NCBI RefSeq assembly: GCF_015710975.1
Contig: NZ_CP049783.1
Coordinates: forward strand, 4,073,501-4,137,500
Length of the DNA: 64,000 bases
Origin: Paenibacillus polymyxa
GTDB lineage: Bacteria > Bacillota > Bacilli > Paenibacillales > Paenibacillaceae
Direction: 5' to 3'
Shown: positions 52,941 to 60,779 of the stretch, in pieces
Layout of the letters: every line of letters begins with the position of its first letter
How positions within the stretch are numbered: position 1 is the first letter of the stretch
The notes under the pieces: model-generated
Database searches by the model: none
What the model saw: the letters and a program-made list of their open reading frames with translations, nothing else
What the model was told of the DNA's origin: nothing
Made by a program: the position numbers and the translations under genes

Positions 52941-53909
52941 TTGAAACTTGGAGTATTTATGGTGCTGTTTGGTGGACGTTCGCTAGAGGAGGCGCTGGAT
53001 TATGTGGCTTCTCAGGGATTGGATGCTGTAGAAATTGGAACAGGTGGCAACCCGGGAGATAAGCATTGCAAGCCTGATGAGCTGCTGGAGAACGATACGG
53101 CGCTCAAAAATTTTAAAAAGGCAGTAGAATCTCGCGGACTAACGATTAGCGCGCTTAGCTGTCATGGCAATCCGCTTCACCCACAAAAGCATTTGGCACA
53201 GGCAGATCATGATGCATTTTTGAAAACCGTCCGATTGGCAGAAAAGCTGGAAGTTCCTGTCGTGAACACTTTCTCAGGCTGTCCGGGGGATCACGAGGAC
53301 GCGAAGTATCCAAACTGGCCCGTGGCTCCGTGGCCTAATGATTTTCAGGAAGTATTGAAGTGGCAATGGGAGAATAAAATTATTCCTTACTGGACCGAGA
53401 CAGGTAAATTTGCAGCAGATCACCATGTTAAAATAGGGCTGGAGTTACACGGGGGCTTCTCCGTGCATACACCAGCAACCTTACTTCGTTTGCGTGAAGC
53501 GGCAGGAGAGGTCATTGGTGCTAATTTGGATCCGAGCCATATGTGGTGGCAGGGAATTGATCCCGTACAGGCGGTTCAAATTTTGGGACGAGAGGGAGCC
53601 ATCCACCATTTCCATGCCAAGGATACGACGATTGATCCGATCAATGTTAATAAATACGGACTTACTGATATGCAGGAGTATACGAATATGTTAGATCGAG
53701 CATGGCAGTTCCGTACTGTGGGCTATGGTCATGATGTAAAAACCTGGGCAGATATTATCAGTGCTCTGCGTTTGGTGGGATACGATTATGTAGTAAGTAT
53801 TGAGCATGAAGACGGTCTGATGTCTGTAGAAGAAGGCTTTACTAAGGCTGTCCATAATCTTCGCCAGGTCCTGATTGAAGAACCGCTGAGCGAGATGTGG
53901 TGGGTCTAA
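52941..53909 (+). CDS. Sugar phosphate isomerase/epimerase, larger type
   Basis: A 322-residue TIM barrel with ligands in GLELHGGFSVH, ANLDPSHMWW, HFHAKDT and SIEHEDG. It differs from the 255-residue paralogue and resembles the group paired with Gfo/Idh enzymes in glycoside oxidation clusters. The TTG start has AGGGAGGG upstream. Confidence 0.88.
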   Translation: MKLGVFMVLFGGRSLEEALDYVASQGLDAVEIGTGGNPGDKHCKPDELLENDTALKNFKKAVESRGLTISALSCHGNPLHPQKHLAQADHDAFLKTVRLAEKLEVPVVNTFSGCPGDHEDAKYPNWPVAPWPNDFQEVLKWQWENKIIPYWTETGKFAADHHVKIGLELHGGFSVHTPATLLRLREAAGEVIGANLDPSHMWWQGIDPVQAVQILGREGAIHHFHAKDTTIDPINVNKYGLTDMQEYTNMLDRAWQFRTVGYGHDVKTWADIISALRLVGYDYVVSIEHEDGLMSVEEGFTKAVHNLRQVLIEEPLSEMWWV

Positions 53910-53928
53910 CCTAATAGGGGGAACTGTG

Positions 53929-54660
53929 ATGATTAACGTCACCATTTGGAATGAATTTCTGAACGAGAAGTTAAATGAAGAAGCCAAACGGATTTATCCT
54001 AACGGCATACACCAAGCATTGGCTGACGGCTTGGCAGATGAAGGTTTTGCCATTCGAACAGCTACTCTGCGTGATAATGCCGAGCATGGTTTGGGAGAAG
54101 AAATCCTCAATTCCACAGATGTGCTGCTGTGGTGGGGACATAAAGCCCACGACCAGGTGAGCGATGAAGTTACAGCGCGTGTCGTCAAGCGTGTGCAGGA
54201 AGGGATGGGCCTCATCGTACTGCACTCAGGCCATTTTTCTAAGCCATTTAAAGCTCTGATGGGCACCAGTTGTGATTTAAAATGGAGAGTTGCAGGCGAG
54301 CAGGAGATTATTTGGTCAGTAAATCCGTTACATCCCATTGCAGAAGGGATAGACGCCAAAATTCTCTTAGAGCAGGAAGAGATGTATGGAGAGTTCTTTG
54401 ATATTCCTGCGCCGGATGAACTGGTCTTTATCAGTAACTTTGAAGGCGGCGAAGTATTTAGAACTGGATGCACCTTCCATCGAGGCAGTGGTAAAATATT
54501 TTATTTCAGACCAGGGCATGAAACCTATCCAACTTATTACCAACCTGATATTTTGAAGGTCATTGCTAACAGCATCCGTTGGGCTTCTCCGACAAGTAAT
54601 AAAAAACCAATATATGGTAGGAGTGAACCAGTAAGGCCTCTTGGTGGAGTGTTGGTATAG
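53929..54660 (+). CDS. ThuA-like domain protein
   Basis: A 243-residue class-I glutamine-amidotransferase-like fold of the ThuA (trehalose utilisation) family: VLLWWGHKAHDQVSDEV, LIVLHSGHFSKPFKALMG, FYFRPGHETYPTYY. ThuA with the Gfo/Idh protein ThuB handles 3-keto-trehalose in rhizobia. GTG 53926 and ATG 53929 are both possible after AGGGGG. It is last in the cluster. Confidence 0.88.
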   Translation: MINVTIWNEFLNEKLNEEAKRIYPNGIHQALADGLADEGFAIRTATLRDNAEHGLGEEILNSTDVLLWWGHKAHDQVSDEVTARVVKRVQEGMGLIVLHSGHFSKPFKALMGTSCDLKWRVAGEQEIIWSVNPLHPIAEGIDAKILLEQEEMYGEFFDIPAPDELVFISNFEGGEVFRTGCTFHRGSGKIFYFRPGHETYPTYYQPDILKVIANSIRWASPTSNKKPIYGRSEPVRPLGGVLV

Positions 54661-54705
54661 TTACAATTATCACATTATGATAAATTCTATAAAGAACAGA
54701 TTTAC

Positions 54706-54734
54706 AGGCGGAACCTCTGGGATTCCGCCTTTTT
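54706..54734 (+). terminator. Terminator of the keto-sugar cluster
   Basis: AGGCGGAA/TTCCGCCT stem followed by TTTT. Confidence 0.85.
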
Positions 54735-54924
54735 GTATTTAACGAATTAGACATATACCTGCCGCATTGGTTTGTTGTATAATCAGTTTTGGTCATGGCA
54801 ACTTTATCATCACAGGTAATTAAATTTAAGAAAGTGTTTTCTTTCGGGATAAAGTATGCTAAAATGATATATACTAACAAAAGGAAAGCTTTATCAAACC
54901 GAAATGCAAAAGAAGGTGAAAAAT

Positions 54925-55248
54925 TTGGAGAGTCAACCGCAATTTACAAAAATGTGTCCGCGTTTTGAAACCGCCTTTTCATGTCTGGGTAAGCGCTGGA
55001 ATGGATTGATTATTCAATCCATGATGAGCGGTCCCAAGCGGTTTAAGGATATTTCCAATCTGATTCCCACAATGAGTGACAAAATGTTATCAGAGCGGAT
55101 GAAGGATCTGGAAAATGAAGGGATTCTTACACGCCATGTATATCCGGAAACTCCTGTCCGCATTGAATATGAGCTAACCACCAAAGGTCGTGCACTTCAG
55201 CCGGTTATGGAGCAGATTCAATTTTGGGCTGAGGAATGGATTAGATGA
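54925..55248 (+). CDS. HxlR/YodB-type redox-sensing repressor
   Basis: A 107-residue winged-helix regulator. It has Cys11 in KMCPRFETAF, the position of the redox-active Cys6 of B. subtilis YodB, then LGKRWNGLIIQSMMSGPKRFKDIS. YodB and its paralogue CatR respond to quinones and diamide and repress azoreductase, nitroreductase and dioxygenase genes. The TTG at 54925 follows AAGAAGGTGA; the ATG at 54904 is an alternative. Confidence 0.85.
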   Translation: MESQPQFTKMCPRFETAFSCLGKRWNGLIIQSMMSGPKRFKDISNLIPTMSDKMLSERMKDLENEGILTRHVYPETPVRIEYELTTKGRALQPVMEQIQFWAEEWIR

Positions 55249-55278
55249 TCACCAAACTCATTAAGTGTTTTTCATAGC

Positions 55279-55314
55279 AAAACAGCCTTTTCCTAGGAAA
55301 AAGGCTGTTTTTTT
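55279..55314. terminator. Bidirectional terminator
   Basis: AAACAGCCTTTTCC pairs with GGAAAAAGGCTGTTT, with seven T. Confidence 0.92.
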
Positions 55315-55336
55315 ATTTTGTGATAGGTAGTACGGC

Positions 55337-55735
55337 TTAATAGCTTTTAGCACGGCCTGCTACTGAGAATACTCCGGCTGTTGTACGGCGGGGGACACGG
55401 GATTGAATATCCAGTGCGGCTGTACGAAATGTGCCTAAGCACGAGTGGCAAAGTCTTCCTGCATAAATGGGAGAACGGCAAGACTCGCAAGGATAATCAA
55501 GCTGACTGTATGTGGAGGGAAATTTGCCTGCTCTTACCCAATCTGTGAGCAAATCCATAGGTGTGCCAGTCACATCACTGAGTTGGCGGGTATGAGTAGA
55601 AGGATGCCTCCATAGATAGTTAGAACAGCGGTCAAAGAATATATTTTCTTCTTGAATACAAGTGCTACACAGGTTTCTAAGATTTTGACGGAAAATGGAA
55701 CCGCATTTTGGGCAATTCGAAGTATGTATCTCCAT
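55337..55735 (-). CDS. YvyF-like (TIGR03826 flagellar operon) zinc protein
   Basis: A 132-residue protein with CPKCGSIF, CSTC, then LDYPCESCRSPIYAGRLCHSC. This is the four CxxC arrangement of B. subtilis YvyF, found upstream of flgM. Here it is isolated from any flagellar gene, so it is a paralogue of unknown job. The middle helix-turn-helix-like part (TRQLSDVTGTPMDLLTDWVRAG) is kept. Confidence 0.75.
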   Translation of the reverse strand: MEIHTSNCPKCGSIFRQNLRNLCSTCIQEENIFFDRCSNYLWRHPSTHTRQLSDVTGTPMDLLTDWVRAGKFPSTYSQLDYPCESCRSPIYAGRLCHSCLGTFRTAALDIQSRVPRRTTAGVFSVAGRAKSY

Positions 55736-55779
55736 AGAAACCAGTCCTTTGTATCGGAATATAGTAGTATTTTAAAATT

Positions 55780-55910
55780 TATTAGTTACATATTACTATG
55801 ACTTTATACCTATATCAATCTTTATTTAAAGAAATTGCTGATCTTTGAGTATATGCTGGCATCGAGATTGACATTACTCTGTTACTTATGTATTATAACT
55901 TACATAAAGT
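55780..55910. promoter_or_regulatory. Candidate HxlR-type operator region before the dioxygenase
   Basis: The 218-base gap contains ATTAGTTACATATTACTAT (55781-55799) and an imperfect inverted repeat ACTTATGTA/TACATAAAGT (55884-55910). Both are built from TTACT/AGTAA blocks as in YodB/CatR boxes. The assignment is tentative. Confidence 0.35.
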
Positions 55911-55953
55911 TACTATATGAATAAAATAAACTGTATACGATAAGGAGATTTTA

Positions 55954-56721
55954 ATGATACCATCTTTATTTTTAGCACACGGATCACCTATGCTTGCTAT
56001 TGAACAGACGGACTATACTGCATTTTTAGATCAGTTGGGGAAAAGCATTCATCCTAAGGCGATTGTTATCTTTACAGCTCACTGGGAGACACAAATGTTA
56101 ACGATTAGTTCAATGGATGACATATACGATACAATTTATGATTTTGGAGGTTTCCCACCGGAACTGTACGAAGTGAAATATCCAGCACATGGTTCTGTTG
56201 AACTAGCTAATAAGTTGAAAAAGTTATATGAACAAAACGGCATCGAGGTACAAACTGATCATGTGAGAGGACTGGATCATGGTTCCTGGACATTGTTGCA
56301 TCGTATGTATCCTGAGGCAGACATTCCGGTAGTTCAGATTTCCGTAAATCCGTACCTCTCGCCCAAAGCACAATTTGCCATTGGTGAAGTGCTGCGTGAG
56401 TTGGGAGAACAAGATATTCTGGTCATTGGCAGTGGCGTGACTGTCCATAATCTGCGTATTGTCAAATGGGGAGAAACGAAAACGGAACGTTGGGCAATTG
56501 ATTTTGATGACTGGATTATCGAAAAAGTGCAAAGCGGAGATATAGAAGCTTTAGATCACTATGAAAGCGAAGCGCCGTATGCTCGTCAGGCTGTACCTAG
56601 AGCAGAACACTTTGTACCGTTGTTTATTGCAATGGGTAGTGGCGACCCTGCAAACAAAGCTAAGGTCATCCATAGAAGCTATGAGATGGGAAATTTAAGT
56701 TATCTATGTTTGCAGTTTTAA
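55954..56721 (+). CDS. DODA-type (class III) extradiol ring-opening dioxygenase
   Basis: A 255-residue protein of the YgiD/DODA family: LFLAHGSPML at the start, FTAHWET with metal histidines, GLDHGSWTLLHRMYP and PVVQISVNP. It cleaves catechol-type rings using a divalent metal. A redox-sensing HxlR gene 0.7 kb upstream suggests a role in quinone or catechol detoxification. AAGGAG precedes the ATG. Confidence 0.9.
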   Translation: MIPSLFLAHGSPMLAIEQTDYTAFLDQLGKSIHPKAIVIFTAHWETQMLTISSMDDIYDTIYDFGGFPPELYEVKYPAHGSVELANKLKKLYEQNGIEVQTDHVRGLDHGSWTLLHRMYPEADIPVVQISVNPYLSPKAQFAIGEVLRELGEQDILVIGSGVTVHNLRIVKWGETKTERWAIDFDDWIIEKVQSGDIEALDHYESEAPYARQAVPRAEHFVPLFIAMGSGDPANKAKVIHRSYEMGNLSYLCLQF

Positions 56722-56804
56722 AGTGGGTAGGCAGAAGAAGGTCGAGTTATGTGCTTTGTTACTGTCCCGTCCGTTCTCTAAAAAATGGGGAGTGGAATAA
56801 AATT

Positions 56805-56848
56805 AGGGAGTGTTATAAGCTAATAATGGCTTACAGCACTCCCTTTTA
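56805..56848. terminator. Bidirectional terminator between dioxygenase and fnr
   Basis: GGGAGTG-TTATAAGC paired with GCTTACA-GCACTCCC, followed by TTTT on the plus strand. Confidence 0.85.
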
Positions 56849-56863
56849 CATTAAAAAAATTTA

Positions 56864-57580
56864 TTATATCCGGCAAATCTCACGTGGGCACAATTCACAA
56901 TGACATACACCTTGCAGCATTTCCAAATCCTTGACAACAATCATACCATTATCGTATTCGACTGCATTTTTCTTACGCAGATCACTGAGCATCCGATTTA
57001 CACTTTCCCGGGTAGCACCGATCATATTTGATAAGTCAGTATGAGTAATCTTTTTATGAATCAGAATATAGTCGCCGTGAGGCTCACCATAGGTGTTGCA
57101 TAGTCGGATGAGTGTGGAACATAGAGCGCCAGGCTTGCCGTACATCATCAAATCGCGGAACTTGGTCTGGGTAATGCGGTGATGCGATCCCATCCATTTC
57201 ATAAAGTCAATCGCAAAATCACAATGCTGACAAATAAGCAACTCCAAATCTGTATGATCGATTACGCCAATATCACTGTCCTCCAGAACCTCAGCAGAAA
57301 AGGAATGCTTAGTGCCGAAGAAAGGATCAGCTTGACCAACAAGATCGCCGCTTTGATACATATATAGAATAAGTTCCTTACCCTCATCCGTAGTTTTGGT
57401 CACTTTTACGCGTCCGCGCTTAATATAAAACAGCTTATCCGCTGTATCTCCTTCCCAGAACAGATGCGAACTTTCTGGCATAACTCGATCTTTCATCATC
57501 ACTTGCAGCCGGTTGAAGCTGGCCTCCGAGAAGCAACAGGTGTTGCCGCGGGCTTCCATTACATTTGTAGGGTTTCTCAT
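56864..57580 (-). CDS. fnr: Anaerobic regulator Fnr (Bacillus type)
   Basis: A 238-residue Crp/Fnr-family regulator. The cyclic-nucleotide-like sensor domain spans about 20-140 and the C-terminal winged HTH is DLSNMIGATRESVNRMLSDL. Unlike E. coli FNR, the cluster cysteines are at the extreme C-terminus (226, 228, 231, 236; CHCELCPREIC), as in Bacillus Fnr, where three cysteines and an aspartate hold [4Fe-4S]. TGTGA-N6-TCACA sites in front of adhE and pflB are its likely targets. AAAGGGGAAA precedes the ATG. Confidence 0.93.
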   Translation of the reverse strand: MRNPTNVMEARGNTCCFSEASFNRLQVMMKDRVMPESSHLFWEGDTADKLFYIKRGRVKVTKTTDEGKELILYMYQSGDLVGQADPFFGTKHSFSAEVLEDSDIGVIDHTDLELLICQHCDFAIDFMKWMGSHHRITQTKFRDLMMYGKPGALCSTLIRLCNTYGEPHGDYILIHKKITHTDLSNMIGATRESVNRMLSDLRKKNAVEYDNGMIVVKDLEMLQGVCHCELCPREICRI

Positions 57581-57706
57581 CGTCCATTTCCCCTTTGTAT
57601 CCTATGTTATTTTATCTGCAACTTGATCAATTCAAATTCATTATATACCTGTGCAATGCGTTTTTGGGGCAAGATGAGGGGGTAAAAGTGGCAGAATTCC
57701 AAACTT

Positions 57707-57722
57707 TGTGATTTAATTCACT
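57707..57722. promoter_or_regulatory. FNR box in the fnr-adhE interval
   Basis: TGTGATTTAATTCACT, 9 of 10 half-site bases match TGTGA-N6-TCACA. If the TATAAT on the minus strand (57640-57645) is the fnr -10 box, the centre lies near -81.5 of fnr. Confidence 0.75.
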
Positions 57723-57747
57723 TCATAAAATAAAATTTTAAATAGAT

Positions 57748-57763
57748 TGTGAAAAAAATCACA
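57748..57763 (+). promoter_or_regulatory. FNR box and promoter of adhE
   Basis: Perfect TGTGA-AAAAAA-TCACA centred at 57755.5. TACGAT at 57785-57790 serves as -10, placing the start near 57797 and the box at -41.5, the classical FNR activator position. Confidence 0.88.
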
Positions 57764-57839
57764 AAATATCTTAGAAAGCTGTGTTACGATCAGTGCGTGA
57801 ACAAGAGATAGTACACGAGATAACAGGAGGATGAGGGAA

Positions 57840-60452
57840 ATGGCTGTTAAAAACGAGGTTATCCAAAAAGAGCAAAGCGCAGAGCAGTATATTCAAACGC
57901 TGATTGACCGGGCGAACCGGGCACAGCAAGCTTTCATGAGTATGAATCAGGAGCAGATGGACGAAATCGTACAAGCTATGGCACTCGCAGGGATGGATAA
58001 GCACATGCACCTCGCGAAGTTGGCTGTTGAAGAAACAGGACGCGGTGTGTACGAGGACAAAATCACCAAAAACATGTTTGCAACAGAATATGTCTACCAT
58101 AGCATCAAAAATGAGAAAACCGTCGGTGTCATTGAAGACAATGACTTTGATAGTTTTCAAAAGATAGCTGAACCAGTCGGTATTATCATGGGGATTACTC
58201 CAGTAACAAACCCAACTTCGACTACGATGTTCAAAGCGTTAATTGCCATTAAAACACGTAACCCAATCATTTTCGGCTTCCATCCATCTGCTCAATCGTG
58301 TAGTGCGGAAGCAGCCCGCGTCTTGCTTGAAGCAGCTGTTAAACATGGTGCTCCAGCGGATTGTATTCAATGGATTGAAGCACCTTCGATGGATAAAACA
58401 AATGTACTGATGAACCACTCTGATGTAGCGTTGATTTTGGCAACTGGTGGATCAGGCATGGTTAAGGCAGCTTATAGCTGTGGTAAACCTGCACTTGGCG
58501 TAGGTCCTGGTAACGTACCTTGCTTTATTGAGAAAACAGCCGATATCAAACAGGCCGTGAACGACCTTATCCTTTCTAAATCTTTTGATAACGGTATGAT
58601 TTGTGCTTCGGAACAAGCTGTAATTATTGAAGAGCCTATCTTCGAGCAAGTGAAGAAATTGATGATTGCTAATGGTTGCTACTTTGTAAATAAAGAAGAG
58701 GCAGCTAAGCTCACTCAAGGAGCTATGAATGTAGAAAAATGTGCAGTGAACCCGGCCATTGTCGGCCAGTCTGCTGTAAAAATCGCTGAAATGAGCGGTA
58801 TTACAGTACCGGCAGGAACCAAAATTTTGGTCGCTGAAATTGAAGGAGTAGGAACCAAATTCCCATTATCTGCGGAAAAATTGAGTCCGGTATTGGCTTG
58901 CTACAAAGTAAAAAATGCAGAGCAAGGTATCCAACGTGCTGCTGAAGTCGTAGAGTTCGGCGGTATGGGTCACTCGTCAGCTATCCATTCGCAAGATGAG
59001 GATGTTATTGCTCGCTTCGCAGACCGTTTGCAAACAGGACGTATCATTGTAAATGCACCTTCCACACATGGCGCAATCGGTGATATTTACAACACCAACC
59101 TTCCTTCGTTGACACTTGGTTGCGGTTCGTACGGTCGTAACTCGACTTCGTCGAACGTATCTGCAGTTAACTTGATTAATGTGAAAAGGGTGGCGAAACG
59201 GACGGTGAATATGCAATGGTTCAAAGTACCTTCCAAAATCTATTTTGAAAAAAATTCGACACAGTATCTTGCTAAAATGCCTGATATCACACGTGTAGCC
59301 ATTATCACTGACCCTATGATGGTGAAACTCGGATATGTGGACCGTGTCATCCATTATTTGCACCAGCGTCAAACACCGGTTGCTATTGAAGTGTTCTCCG
59401 AAGTAGAGCCAGATCCATCGACAGTTACGGTAGAGCGCGGTACTGAAATGATGAGACGTTTCCAACCGGATTGCATCATCGCACTCGGCGGCGGTTCGCC
59501 AATGGATGCTGCTAAAGGCATGTGGATGTTCTATGAATATCCGGATACTGATTTCAATAACTTGAAACAAAAATTCATGGATATCCGTAAACGGATTTAC
59601 AAGTACCCACGTCTGGGTCAAAAAGCACAATTTGTGGCTATCCCTACAACTTCGGGTACAGGTTCGGAAGTTACATCGTTTGCAGTTATTACGGACAAAA
59701 ACCTGGGCAACACGAAGTACCCGCTGGCTGACTATGAGTTGACTCCTGATGTGGCAATTATTGACCCTGTGTTTGTATATTCGCTGCCTAAAACTGCTGT
59801 AGCCGATACAGGTATGGACGTTCTGACCCATGCTATCGAGGCTTATGTGTCTGTAATGGCCAATGATTATACAGATGGTCTGGCAATTAAAGCTATTCAA
59901 CTGGTATTCCAATACCTGGAGCAATCGGCTCTGACTGGTGATAAGCTGGCTCGCGAAAAAATGCATAATGCTTCTACACTTGCAGGTATGGCGTTTGCTA
60001 ATGCATTCTTGGGTATTAACCATAGTCTTGCACATAAATGGGGCGGACAATACCATACAGCGCATGGCCGCACGAATGCTATCTTGCTGCCGCACGTTAT
60101 TCGCTACAATGCGAAAAAACCGACAAAATTTGCTTCGTTCCCTAAATATTCGCACTTTGTTGCAGATGAGCGTTATGCAGAAATCGCACGCATACTGGGA
60201 CTGCCTGCACGTACCACTGAAGAAGGGGTTAACAGCTTAATTGACGCGATCCGTAAGTTGAACAAAACACTCGGTATCGAGGAATCGTTCCAACAACTTG
60301 GTTTCGATCCAAAAGACTTTGAATCACGTGTAGATTATTTGGCTGACCGCGCTTTTGAGGATCAATGTACAACTGCAAATCCAAAGCTGCCGCTGGTTAC
60401 TGAATTGGCTGATGTATACCGTAATGCCTTCTACGGACGCTTTGATCAATAA
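57840..60452 (+). CDS. adhE: Bifunctional acetaldehyde-CoA/alcohol dehydrogenase AdhE
   Basis: An 870-residue enzyme converting acetyl-CoA to ethanol in fermentation and forming spirosomes. The N-terminal aldehyde dehydrogenase has the catalytic cysteine in NGMICASEQ (about 255). The C-terminal iron alcohol dehydrogenase (from about 450) has GGGSPMDAAKGMW, TGSEVTSFAVIT, HAIEAY and NHSLAHKWGGQYH. The ATG at 57840 lies 9 bases after AGGAGG; the ATG at 57831 abuts that site. Confidence 0.96.
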   Translation: MAVKNEVIQKEQSAEQYIQTLIDRANRAQQAFMSMNQEQMDEIVQAMALAGMDKHMHLAKLAVEETGRGVYEDKITKNMFATEYVYHSIKNEKTVGVIEDNDFDSFQKIAEPVGIIMGITPVTNPTSTTMFKALIAIKTRNPIIFGFHPSAQSCSAEAARVLLEAAVKHGAPADCIQWIEAPSMDKTNVLMNHSDVALILATGGSGMVKAAYSCGKPALGVGPGNVPCFIEKTADIKQAVNDLILSKSFDNGMICASEQAVIIEEPIFEQVKKLMIANGCYFVNKEEAAKLTQGAMNVEKCAVNPAIVGQSAVKIAEMSGITVPAGTKILVAEIEGVGTKFPLSAEKLSPVLACYKVKNAEQGIQRAAEVVEFGGMGHSSAIHSQDEDVIARFADRLQTGRIIVNAPSTHGAIGDIYNTNLPSLTLGCGSYGRNSTSSNVSAVNLINVKRVAKRTVNMQWFKVPSKIYFEKNSTQYLAKMPDITRVAIITDPMMVKLGYVDRVIHYLHQRQTPVAIEVFSEVEPDPSTVTVERGTEMMRRFQPDCIIALGGGSPMDAAKGMWMFYEYPDTDFNNLKQKFMDIRKRIYKYPRLGQKAQFVAIPTTSGTGSEVTSFAVITDKNLGNTKYPLADYELTPDVAIIDPVFVYSLPKTAVADTGMDVLTHAIEAYVSVMANDYTDGLAIKAIQLVFQYLEQSALTGDKLAREKMHNASTLAGMAFANAFLGINHSLAHKWGGQYHTAHGRTNAILLPHVIRYNAKKPTKFASFPKYSHFVADERYAEIARILGLPARTTEEGVNSLIDAIRKLNKTLGIEESFQQLGFDPKDFESRVDYLADRAFEDQCTTANPKLPLVTELADVYRNAFYGRFDQ

Positions 60453-60499
60453 TATAATAGTATGAAGAGGCTTGTAACTAAGCATTTTCCTATACAATA

Positions 60500-60533
60500 C
60501 CAATGCAGGCTCTCTATATAGAGGGCCTCTTGG
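60500..60533. terminator. Palindromic hairpin after adhE
   Basis: CCAA...GGCTCTCTATATAGAGGGCC...TTGG. It lacks a T tract, so it may be a processing or stabilising hairpin instead of a terminator. Confidence 0.4.
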
Positions 60534-60592
60534 TTTGGGAAGGGAGGTGAACGGCAAGGCTAGAGGTATACGCGTGAAGCTAGGGGAAATAA

Positions 60593-60629
60593 AGTGACAA
60601 AAATCACTCATATTGTGATTTTTGTCACA
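60593..60629 (+). promoter_or_regulatory. Tandem FNR boxes of pflB
   Basis: AGTGACAAAAATCACT (60593-60608) and the perfect TGTGATTTTTGTCACA (60614-60629), with centres 21 bp apart. TACAAT at 60651-60656 as -10 gives a start near 60663, which puts the second box at -41.5 and the first at -62.5. Confidence 0.88.
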
Positions 60630-60729
60630 TACTACACTCTATCATTATTCTACAATAAGAGTGTAAGAAAGGTCCCGACACTGAGCGTAAGGCATCGGTG
60701 AAAAGGCCGGGCTCAAGAAATAGTTTAAA

Positions 60730-60745
60730 CGTGAAAAAAATCACA
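60730..60745 (+). promoter_or_regulatory. Third FNR-type box inside the pflB leader
   Basis: CGTGAAAAAAATCACA, 9 of 10 half-site bases correct. It lies about 75 bases downstream of the inferred start point and 35 bases before the ATG. Confidence 0.7.
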
Positions 60746-60779
60746 AGTCCGGAAGACCAAACAATTTGGAGGGATTTAC

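Noticed and set aside
58977..60155. 392-codon minus-strand frame
   Set aside because: Mirror frame of adhE, rich in His, Arg and Cys. adhE is intact on the plus strand, so this is an antisense artefact.
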